From Lumnitzera littorea (taxonomy: Eukaryota; Streptophyta; Magnoliopsida; Myrtales; Combretaceae), in the NCBI GenBank assembly GCA_024138015.1, contig JAMXBB010000002.1, positions 9,481,183 to 9,545,182 on the forward strand: a DNA stretch of 64,000 bases. Reading direction: 5' to 3'. The notes beneath the pieces were generated by a model, which saw nothing but the letters and a program-made list of their open reading frames with translations, had not been told where the DNA came from and did not search any database. The position numbers were made by a program, and so were the translations under genes. Shown one piece after another: positions 35,738-45,735 of the stretch (positions are counted from its first letter, which is position 1; every line of letters starts with the position of its first letter).

Positions 35738-38700
35738 TATAAGTTCTCAAAATTAAGTTTAGGACAACTGAGCCTAGATTTAGAGTTTTTAGGGAGATTT
35801 ATCCAATTTATCTCAAACTTTACAACTAAAATAAAAAAGTTAGTCGAGATATTACAGTGAAGTTAGATTTTAAAAATAATGACCCAAAATTCCAATTTTA
35901 CCCTTAGAAGTAGAAATATTCAATATAATATTAAAATTTCGGAACTCCTAAAATCGAACTTAGATTGAGACGAGAACTTAGAGATAAGTTAATTGGGCTA
36001 TAAAATGAGATAATATAGTATAATTTACTATATAAAAATATACGTAATTTTATGAGTATACCCGGTATAAATAATAATTATACCCATAAATTAACCCTAA
36101 ATTATGTAATTATATATATTTTGTTGAAATCATAAAATTAAAATTAGAACATATCCTAAAAATAAAAGATATGTTAGAAAATTAATTATATGAGTATAGT
36201 TATATATTACGCGTGATATATACTTGTATATCAAGTAAATAATTAAGTATTAATAAAATATACTCAAAATATCTAAATAATTGCAAATCTTATAAAAAAA
36301 ACCTTCTAATTGCTAATTTAAGTTGGAAACCCCTGGAAATCACTATGGCAAGTTTGGAAGCAAATCCAAGTTAAGTCAAAAGGTCAATTCCCCTCAATTA
36401 GCCACCTCTTCCTTGCATTAAAGAGGTAAAAGTAAAGAAAAAAAATAGAAAAATTACAAAAGGCAGCAACCGACTTCAAATTGAATGAATAAGCCTCTCC
36501 ACTTCATTTCCCAGCTTCACAAACCATGATCAATAGAAAGAAAAATTAGAAAAAAATCGTAGAAAATATAAAAGAAAATAGGAAAAACAAAGCAATTATT
36601 GAGCTGAGCTAGTTCCTAAGGTATCCTTTGATATGCTATTATGCCACTCCACCACCAAGGAGTACCCTTAGCGTCTAGGTATTCTGACACACCCCTACCA
36701 TCCTGCGGCTGTCAGAGATACTAAGAACAATAATGTCAAATTCTTGCTTGGTTTTTCAATAAATTATAAAAAATATTAAATTTTCCCAGAAAATTATGAA
36801 AAAAATTGTAATTAGGTTATTTTGAACATGATTTCATGTGATATTTTTATTTTTGAAAAATTCGTAATATTTAATATACTTTTTTAAGAAATCTACTGTT
36901 CACCCGAATTTAGATTTGTAAAATAAATATGCTAAATGATATTGTTTCTAGTTGAAAATTTTTGTGTAAGATCTTTATGATATATAGATAATTTCTATGT
37001 AGCCCGAATTTTGATTTAAATATTTTTAATATTTATTGTATTTTTAGGCCTGAAAATAGGCTGAAATTATGAAATTAATTGATGAAATGGACGTGTACTG
37101 ATCTATAATAAATAATAACAGTATTGAGTCAGATTGAAATTAATTTGGTGGAAAAAGAATCATAATTAGGTAATTTATGATAATTTAGGGGTAAAATCGT
37201 TAATACTAATATATAGGTGATAAGTTGGAAACTTGAAACCAAGTGATAACTAAATCCCCTATATTTTTAGGAGTCTATAGAAATTTTCGAGGAATTATTT
37301 GGTAACTCGAACTATTTATTACGAATTTACTAAGTAAAATAGCTTAAATTACAAGTTGGGGTGTATTTGTAATATTAATAAGCTAAAATGAATTAAATAG
37401 TTAAATAAAAACTATATATAGGATTGCTGATCAGATTGGATTAAATAAATATTTTTATTATATTTATTAATATTTTCTGATCGGGATACACTTTAAGTAT
37501 ATTAGAATTGGATAATACTTATATTATTACAATATATGGATAAATTAGATAAAATACAATTTAATAACGTAAATTACGTATAATACGATCATATTTATAT
37601 AATTATGTATAACTGTATTAAAAACTTAAACTACCCGTTAAAGGTTGTATTTAGAAATAGGACTTGTAAAACGCGTCGTTAGGTCTATACAAACCCAATA
37701 ACACTAATTTTGTTAAAATCGAATAACCTTAAGTAATTTAACCTATAATTTTATCATATTCAAGAATGTACATATTTCGGTAACCTTACCGAAATTAAAA
37801 CGTGAATTAATAAATTAAAAGTACGTTTTGATACTATCGAAATGATATATAATATGTAATAGTATATATGATGTACAGTATCAACAATTAATAACTTAAT
37901 TCGATATATAGTGATAATACGACATAATATATATATATATATATTATAGAAATAATATATATATATATATGAATATAACCATTTTAGATTAAACCCTAAT
38001 GTTTTTGTAATTATTACGAAAACTGAATTTGGGTCTATTATCTAATTAGGATTTTCCAATATAAAGATGATTAATGATTTGAGTCAACAATAGTGAACGT
38101 CTAAACAAGTAAGTTAGGATTGTGGCTTTATCGCTTGTTTAGATACTATTTAAAGTATTTGAAGACCAAAGAGTACTTTTGGTTGTATTTGTAATTAGAT
38201 GATTGTACACATGCTGTGTGTGTGGATGATACTCGGTTGTGATAAGAGTTCAACTCCTTGGTGTACTGTTCTGCATGTTTGCATGGATTTTGTATTATGC
38301 GAACTTGTTGTTCACCCCTGATTAAAACTAATGTTTATTCAACTAAAATGAAACTAGACATGCATAACATTCATTAGGAGAAACGATCAAGAGTGTTAAG
38401 CTAAATACCGACTTCCTTCGATGAAAATAGCTGAAATGGTCCTTTCCTTATCCTTAGTTGAACTAAGTGACAAGCTAGGAGGTTGCAGTAAGGTTGGGGG
38501 CCGTGGTTCGAAGGCGGTCATGGGAGGAGGGTGTTCTCTATTGTACAAGCTTGAGTTTGGTCTAACTTGAGTTGCAATGAAACTCCTCAATCTAGGTTGG
38601 AGTGGATGTAATTTCTCTAACCTCACAGTAGACAGGATAACATTATGCGATGTTTCATTTGATTGATTGCATTGCATTTCATTATAATTATTAACCTTAT

Positions 38701-39291
38701 TTGTAGTTGTACAATACTCTTCTGACTCCGTCTCACTTACTGAACTAGTTGTGATCACATCCTTATAGACTCTTTTGCAGGTGTTAAGTAAGGACAGGAT
38801 GTTCAGATACCATCGTTCTCAAGTTAGTGTGCTGCTGTTTGGAAAAGTAAGGATCGAGGAATCAATTGAACCTGAGTTTTTGACATTGTCTTTGAGTTTT
38901 TGACATTGTCTTTGAGTTTTTGAGGAAACTAATTGGGAATTCCCTAGGAGCCCACTAATTTCCTAACTTATTGTATATAGATTGCAAAACCTGTGGTTTT
39001 TAATAAACTTTGATTGTAAACTTTACCTTTAGACGTAAAATGTTTGTATAAATACTGTTATGGTACTAAACAACAGGTTGTATAGAACAAATATTTTATA
39101 AAAGTTTTACCATAGGTTTGGTTATTAATAGGTATTAGATCAGACATTTCAAGATTGTTGAGTTATGTGCCTTGTGTGAGCTATACACCTTGTGTGAGTT
39201 GTATCTACGATAGCAGTTATGAGGTCAGCTTCTATCTTAGATTAGTTTATACGGCGGGACTGTTATGACTCTTCTTATTCGGGACGTGACA
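35738..39291 (+). repeat. Solo LTR copy C, near full length
   Basis: A 3,554-bp LTR on the + strand from TATAAGTTCTCAAAATT (TG changed to TA) to GGGACGTGACA. It has no gag or pol on either side and is flanked by a near-perfect 5-bp repeat. It is the most complete copy of the family and can serve as reference for copies A, B, D and G. It contains an (AT)n patch near 37925-37970 and a 20-21-bp tandem repeat (tttgagtttttgacattgtc) at 38872-38935. It splits LTR-like and LINE-derived sequence. Confidence 0.75.
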
Positions 39292-39296
39292 TAACT
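39292..39296 (+). repeat. Target repeat of solo LTR C, right copy
   Basis: taact; see 35733-35737. Confidence 0.55.
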
Positions 39297-39870
39297 TATC
39301 TAACTTAGATTAGTGCATTGCATCTAACAAGTTAGTTGGTCCATGCATAGTTCTATGGTGCATCATATCTATGGAGTAAGTACGTAAGCATGCTAAACCA
39401 TGGACTTCCATTTACCTTTTGAGCTATCTTAAGTTTGGATCTACCTCTAGTTCACGTGATATTAGCAGCCGTGTATCACCCCTTTCTCAGCGACCCGTAT
39501 CAGGACAACCTAAATACTTTCCAAATGAAGTTACTTTACGCATCTACAATATATCTATAATTTCATTTTTAATCCCATTGTTTGTATTTCTTGAAAAGTA
39601 CATGCTAGACTTCTGATTATTAATTTTAAGCCTAGATAATATGGAGAAAAAGTCTAGGATTTCCTTAATAACTTTTGCATTTTCCTTATTTGCCTTAGCA
39701 ACTAGTACAACATTATCAGTAAAAAGGAGATGTGATATTTTAAGTAAACTCCCTCTAACTGTAAAAGCACTCCATTTCCCTTCTTGTTCCTTCTTCTCAA
39801 TGAATCTACTTAAGAACTCCACTCCTAGGATGAATAAGTAAAGTGACATCCCATATGGAGATGTATAAGT
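39297..39870 (-). pseudogene. LINE reverse transcriptase fragment
   Basis: The open segment 39849-39544 on the - strand contains MSLYLFILGVEFLSRFI, LLKISHLLFTDNVVLVAKA (the FADD box changed to FTDN) and LKINNQKSSMYFSRNT. Downstream frames read FGKYLGCP (about 39511-39488) and TMHGPTNLLDAMH (about 39355-39317), the usual order of plant LINE RT. The catalytic box has lost its second Asp. It overlaps in domain content with 34385-35039, so the two are separate copies. Confidence 0.75.
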
Positions 39871-40151
39871 AAAATAACAATGGTAAATGCATATTGTATT
39901 TAGTGAAATGTGTTTGGAAAAGCTAGGTGCTTTCTAAAGCTCTTTGAGCCAAATAGATTGCATTTGAAGCAATTTAATTTAGAATCCTAAACTGTAAAAA
40001 ATAATTTGGCTTCTAAAAGTTGAAATTGAACTATTTTAAATATAGTTTGTTTTTATTCTTAAAAAACCATAAGGACCTTTATTAAAAGGAGTCAGCCATA
40101 CATTAAACTCAGCAACCTATAATTCTTGGATATTGATTCCGTAGGTACAAA

Positions 40152-40195
<44 letters not shown>

Positions 40196-41085
40196 TTGAT
40201 TTTAATAGAATAAAATGCATCTTTACTTGGGGAAAAAAAAAAAAGAAAACCCTCAAGTCTGAAGGTATGCGAAAAGAAAGAAACATGTTGTTGACATTTG
40301 AAACCCTCCGCCACATTTTATGTTTCCCTGTGAAATGACTAATGAGCAAAGAATTATTCCTGGCTTACTAATTCTTTCTAGACACAGAAGCCACATGTTT
40401 TGCGTAACCCTAGTTATTACAAAATTTGAGTCTTCTTGGCACTATCTTTAAGTCTTTATTAATACAATTTCAGCTTTTTAAGTCATGCAACAATCACGGA
40501 CAAACAGGAAAAACCAGAAACATTGTCTGCTAACGCTGTCCAAATTTGGGATCATGCCTTGTTGTGTCGTCTAAACTAGGAGACACGCTTACATGGGAAT
40601 TTCAAAAGCAATACTACGTTTCGTTGACGTTTGGTCTCTTAGGACACTAGACATTATTTTGATGGTAATGCATGTAAGGCCTCCAGCTAGCAAAAAGAGA
40701 AGAATGAAAGGCAGATTTGTCCCAAAGAGCAAGACAAAATATCGATTTTGTTTCCGGAGAAACTTTTATACGAGATCCATTGTCTCTTTTTCTTCTTGAA
40801 TTAAAAAATAGCTAGATTGTGTCTATATTTATGCCTACAAGTCACTTTTGACAACAATTGTGAACTTCAGTTAGATCTAGAACATCCATCTCAATGCATT
40901 TTATGTTAGCCTTTATCTATCAATAAGTCCCTCTGTGATTTTTTTTTTTCATGATCTTATAAAACATTAATGTGGTACTCAGAATTCCAACAAAAAATGT
41001 TGAGCCACTAATAATGATAGAAAACCGGTTACAAGCTTACATAGCTTAATCTAAATAGTTTTATGTGAAGTATCGAAATAGTTCA
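39871..41085. other. Intergenic AT-rich DNA, no gene seen
   Basis: Nothing coding recognised. Holds a long (AT)n microsatellite at 40155-40191 and short A-runs. Confidence 0.5.
40155..40191. repeat. (AT)n microsatellite
   Basis: About 18 uninterrupted AT units. Confidence 0.95.
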
Positions 41086-41088
41086 TAA

Positions 41089-41416
41089 GGGTACCCCTTT
41101 TGTAAAGACCTTATTTAAAATTCTTAAACGTTATATCAACACTTTAAGAATATCTTTTTTTAAGAACTTCTCCACTTTATTCGTATATTTCTTTACAAAA
41201 ATCCTTAACATTTATTTATATTATTTATGGAACCCAAAACACACAAATTTAAACTAACATAATACTAAAAATAAAAAAATAATAATAAAGTTTATTTTTT
41301 GATATCCCTAGTCAAGGATCCTAACTTTGTGGAGGACCTCTCCCCATCCGTCAAGAACCTAAAAAGGAGATTCTTGACATTGGTTCTTGTGCCCAAATTC
41401 TCAAATGGGGATGTCT
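41089..41416. mobile_element. Tourist-like MITE, copy 1
   Basis: A 328-bp element with imperfect terminal inverted repeats (gggtaccccttttg at the left against gacatccccatttg read inward from the right), flanked by taa at 41086-41088 and 41417-41419. The body is about 80% or more alike by eye to copy 2. A 3-bp TAA target repeat is typical of PIF/Harbinger-type (Tourist) MITEs. Confidence 0.65.
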
Positions 41417-41511
41417 TAAGCAATTTTTCCTTCTCATATGAGTGGACCATATTACAATTATATGTGTAACATCAAATCCTTTTAAAGTTGTAAAGAAAAA
41501 TGATGGTGTAA

Positions 41512-41843
41512 GAATATCTCCATTTGTAAGAACTTTGTTTGAAATCCCTAAATGTCACATCAACACTTTAAGAATCTCTTTTGTTAAGAATCTTTTCATT
41601 TTATCTATATGTTTTTTTACAAAAATCCTTAATATTTATTTATATTATTTACGAAACTCAAAACACATAAATTTAAACTAATATAACACTAAAAATAAAA
41701 AATAATAATAATAAAGTTTCTTTTTTAAGGTTTTTAGCTAAGGATCCCAACTTTGCCAAGGACCTCTCCCCATCAGTCAAGAACCTCAAAAACGAGGTTC
41801 TTGACATTGGTTCTTGTGCCAAAAATCTCAAATGGAGATGCCC
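41512..41843. mobile_element. Tourist-like MITE, copy 2
   Basis: A 332-bp element whose ends read gaatatctccatttg and, inward from the right, gggcatctccatttg (12 of 15 identical). It is flanked by taa at 41509-41511 and 41844-41846. It lies in the same orientation as copy 1, 95 bp away. It has an internal inverted segment (aagaacctcaaaaacg / cgaggttcttgacatt). Confidence 0.75.
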
Positions 41844-41846
41844 TAA

Positions 41847-43376
41847 GGAATTATTTGATATAGGGACACTCATGTAATGGCTTAAGTGACTCATTTCGAA
41901 CATTAAAACTTGATCAAATTAAATTTATATTAAGTATAAATGAAATATACCATAGATTCTAGTTCCTCTTTATTAGAGGAATCATTACACCTATGTCTCT
42001 TGTTTAATGGTATGATAATTCCCCTCCCGATTAGAAGAACTGAATTTGATTTTACTTCCCATAAAATATAATATATAGTTGGGCAAAGTACCTTGTTTAT
42101 CCTAAAATTTGCATTCTCAGGAAATATATAATAATAAATTAAGTTCCATGAAGGTTTATAGACACACAAGCCAACTTATAATCTTGAATTAACGAAATCC
42201 TCTGGTGCGCTCTATATTATTTTGTCTACATATATTTGGTTACTCATTTCTCAATTGTATATTCATTAAGAGTGTAAACTAGTCGCATTAATACGATAAG
42301 GAGCTCAAATTTGAGCTCAATTGAAAAATTCAAAACTTATTTAACTCTATCTTTACTCAAAATGACACGATAGGTTTAGGTTTGATTGATTAAATTGATT
42401 TTATTTTGAAAACGAAAAATGATTCTAATTAGAAAAATATCAACTGCTATAATCAACTTGAACTCGAATTATATAACTCAACTCAAACTTTGAGTAAACT
42501 CAAATTTGTCAAGCCAAAAATCATTAAACTCGAGCTTTGCTCCCATCATAATTGGATTGAATATTGAAGTGATTATTAAATTAAATTTAAGTTATAGTGT
42601 AAGTCTGGCTTATATATGCCCCTAATATTTACCAAACGTGACCCTTAAAGGGATTTTGTCGATGAAGAATTAGCATAAGATACCAATGGCTCCCTTAACG
42701 ATCCCATCGCATGAGGGATGGAAATTCTCTGTGAAAATAACGCCAAATTTATTTTTCATGATAAAAGTCTCATATGTTAAAATTCTAAACTTGTATCAAA
42801 CACTGATTTTCTTCTAATGCAATTTCAAAGATATAAATTATAACATAGAATCTCAACACCTTTATAACTAAGTGGTACGAATGTTGATTTTTTACCTGGA
42901 TGGATTGTATACTATTCTAGTTGTTTTTATAATGTAGAAAATCCTTCATAGGATAAAAAACACAAACTCTTTTTATAAGAAAACTTTTTGAAGTCCCCTA
43001 TATGAATATCCATAAGGATAGAAAATAATGCAAATAATTCAACTACAACAAAGATCCAAAAATAATAATGTCGCAATTAAAGATTGGTTAAATAAATTAC
43101 GTTCACATCCCTATAAAATATTAAAATAAAATTGATACTTCGAATTCAAAAAATACGACATTCACCCCCTCAAAATTGTGAAGTGGGATTAAAACGATAT
43201 ATTTGATTGACAACTAAACCAATGAAGTAAGCCTCGTTGCCTCATAGCTCTAGTAGAGATGCGATGTTGCGTTTTCTGAAATTGTAAGCATAATTTACAC
43301 TTGAAAAATATCGAATAGAAGATTATTTTCACAAACCACTATGAATTGTTGAATGGCTTAGTTTTAAAAACGACGA
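41847..43376. other. Intergenic DNA downstream of the zinc-finger gene
   Basis: No coding feature recognised. About 42265-42560 is rich in gagctc/aactcgagc words, like 20765-21170 and 45546-45735, and is probably the same class of non-autonomous element. It will include the 3' UTR of the zinc-finger gene, which reads leftward from 43377. Confidence 0.45.
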
Positions 43377-43892
43377 TTAGAGCTTGAGAGTCAAATCCAG
43401 TCCATGTGGATCATTAGAACAACTGATTTGGACATCTAATTCCACTTTTGGCAATTGATGCTCTCTAATTATCCCATTCCTTGGGATGCCCAGATGAGTA
43501 TTACCAGGAAGATACATAGGATTATTGTTGGCTGGAACATTCTTCATCATCCTCATATCATGTTGGAACTGCGGAATCCCAACACAAGCTTGGCTAGGGA
43601 GGCCGCCTAGTGAATGATAAGAAGGGTCATGTAATATGGATTCATATCTAACACTAAGTAATTGTGGATTGTAGTTAGCTCCATATAGGGGAACCTCACT
43701 CACACTTGTAGTGTAATGGGGATATTGAGAATGGTTGTCAAAATCAAACCCTAATCTTTTAGCTTGTTTCTCTATTGCTCGCTCTTGTTTGTGGCCGTTT
43801 TGATGCCCTCCTAAGGCTTGTGGGCTATAAAATTTCTTTTTGCAAAATTTGCATAAGAAAACCCTATCTTTCGATTGCTTCTTGATAGACAT
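43377..43892 (-). CDS. C2H2 zinc-finger protein with one QALGGH finger and EAR motif
   Basis: An intronless 171-residue protein. One plant-type C2H2 finger lies at about residues 14-34 (FLCKFCKKKFYSPQALGGHQ, then His of NGHK). The invariant QALGGH is present; the residue after QN is Gly where most relatives have Ala. The C-terminus ends GLDLTLKL, an LxLxL (EAR) repression motif. The middle is Pro/Asn/Tyr-rich and without domains. This is the layout of small nuclear transcriptional repressors such as the Arabidopsis ZFP1/3/4/7, KNUCKLES and LATE group; which subgroup cannot be settled here. I chose the ATG at 43892; an upstream TTG in the same frame is not a likely start. The upstream DNA is a decayed tandem array of this gene's own 5' region. 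Confidence 0.88.
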   Translation of the reverse strand: MSIKKQSKDRVFLCKFCKKKFYSPQALGGHQNGHKQERAIEKQAKRLGFDFDNHSQYPHYTTSVSEVPLYGANYNPQLLSVRYESILHDPSYHSLGGLPSQACVGIPQFQHDMRMMKNVPANNNPMYLPGNTHLGIPRNGIIREHQLPKVELDVQISCSNDPHGLDLTLKL

Positions 43893-44655
43893 TGATATCA
43901 AATAATTAGTTTTTGGGATTATAACCGTCTAGCCTAAGTAATTCTATGATATTGAAGTAACATATGCAAAATTAGAAGTGGGATTCATGATTTACTTATA
44001 GAGTAGGAGATTAGTTAAATCTTTACATTAATGGAAGAAGATCTCCTTTTAGTTGCTTATTTTGTATTTGAATAACATAAGTAAAATATTGCGAGATCTT
44101 GTTAAGCTATTATGATCTACTTAAAGATGAGCATCAAAGAGATTTGACCTAATTTGGTCATAGTTACTCTATTAATTAGATTTGGGAAAGCGTACATAAA
44201 TCTTTAGATGATCTCGAATCGCTATTTTTGGAATTTGTTTCTAGCTTAGGTAATTTAATGATATCGAAATGATGTATACAATATAATAAGTGAAGTTTCA
44301 GGAAAATATATGGAGTATTAAGATAGATTAAAATGATAATTAAGATATAATCCCTGAATCATTAATCAAACGGGATATATGTACCTTTAAAGTCTCAAGT
44401 ACAAGTTCACCCCCAAAAAATAGCGCTAAAAATCATATAAAGTGATAGTTTGGGATGTATGTGCTTATTTTCAAGGTTATGGTTGGATTTAGTAACACTT
44501 CAAAAGTTTATGGATTGATTTGCATCTAAATTATAGTTTAAGGGTCTATTTGTAATTTGCCTTTTACAATCATGGAAGAAAAATTCCTTTTTAATAATTG
44601 GCATTTATATCTTGATATATTATATATAAAGAATATTAATAGAGTTCTCTAAGCT

Positions 44656-45143
44656 GGGACAATATTATGGTTTACACTTCAACTTTGATATTTTTTGTAA
44701 TTATACACCTAAAGTTTTAACTTGTCTAATTATTTATTTCATTGAAGATTTAGTTATCACTATCTACACTTAAGTTAACTCTAATTCACACCGTTAGTTT
44801 ATTCCCCCCACCCACCCCCTCGCCCCTTGTAGGTAGTTACCGATCGCTTATTGCAATATAATCAATCACAATCTATTTAAAAAATGTGGATCGCGAGACT
44901 TACTAATGATCGTTAGTGGCCATATACAACCCTAGATGAGTAGCACAATTCCCTTTAAGGCAGTGGGTAACTAGCTAATTAGTTAATCATGCTAAATGAA
45001 CTTTTATCATGAATAGAAGTTAATTAAGATATAAATAGTAATAATCAAATCTTTAATTTAGTGTATAACTAAACAAGTTAAAACTTTATGTTTATAATTA
45101 CAAAAAATGGTAAAGTTAAGATGTAAACCGCAGCATTATCCCC
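44656..45143. mobile_element. MITE with long terminal inverted repeats
   Basis: A 488-bp element. Its left end gggacaatattatggtttac and its right end, read on the opposite strand, ggggataatgctgcggttta, continue as inverted copies for about 75 bp (including ttttttgtaattata and aaagttttaacttgt in both). No target repeat was recognised, so the superfamily is undecided. It sits inside unit 2 of the tandem array. Confidence 0.65.
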
Positions 45144-45279
45144 TTGTAAACATCTCCTAATTCCCCTTATGATAAGCATGACATACAGAAATGCCCTTAT
45201 GATAAGCATGACATATAGAAATTGCATGATAATTACGACTTAATGTGGCCATAATTACTCAATTAATTAGATCCTAAAT

Positions 45280-45330
45280 AGATTCAGAAATTGCATGAGA
45301 AAACTTTTCTTTTAGATAGCTTCTTGAACC
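45280..45330 (-). pseudogene. N-terminal fragment of a second zinc-finger gene copy
   Basis: On the - strand about 40 bp align with codons 3-15 of the gene at 43377-43892 (shared nucleotides give KK.SK..VF.C.F), with small changes, then a stop where the zinc finger should begin. It lies at the matching place in unit 3 of the tandem array, so it is best read as the surviving start of a lost duplicate. Confidence 0.5.
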
Positions 45331-45545
45331 TCGAATAATTATTTTTTTAATAAGTTTCTAGCCAGTAATTCTATGTTGCTAAAATAACATGTACAATACT
45401 TAATAAGTGAGATTAAGATCATATGTGCTGAGTAAGATACTGATTAAATCCTTGTAGTTGTGGAAAAACATCTCTTTTTTAATTATTGATCTTCATATTC
45501 ACATGTTCTAAGTAAAATATTTAAACTCTTAGTAAAATATAAGGT

Positions 45546-45735
45546 TGTAAATGAGTCGAACTACTGACGAGCTATTTGAGCTCGACTTGCTCTAAGCTTG
45601 ACCTTAAAGTAAAACTTATTTATGTAAATAAACCGAACTCGAACTCATGTCTGGACTCATGAGTTGATTTATGAATAGATTTGTTTATATTGTTAATAAA
45701 TCAGCTCGACTTAAGAATAGACTTACAACCTAATA
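45546..45735. repeat. GAGCTCGA-type short element in the tandem array
   Basis: Begins ggttgtaaatgagtcgaac and ends gaatagacttacaacc. The outer ggttgtaa / ttacaacc words form an 8-bp inverted repeat. The internal texture (gagctatttgagctcgac, aaaccgaactcgaactc) is like 20765-21170 and 42265-42560. Likely a small hAT-like MITE. Confidence 0.5.

Noticed and set aside
34385..39870. One LINE split by solo LTR C
   Set aside because: The two LINE fragments overlap in domain content (both contain the segment just after the RT core), so they are separate copies rather than two halves of one.
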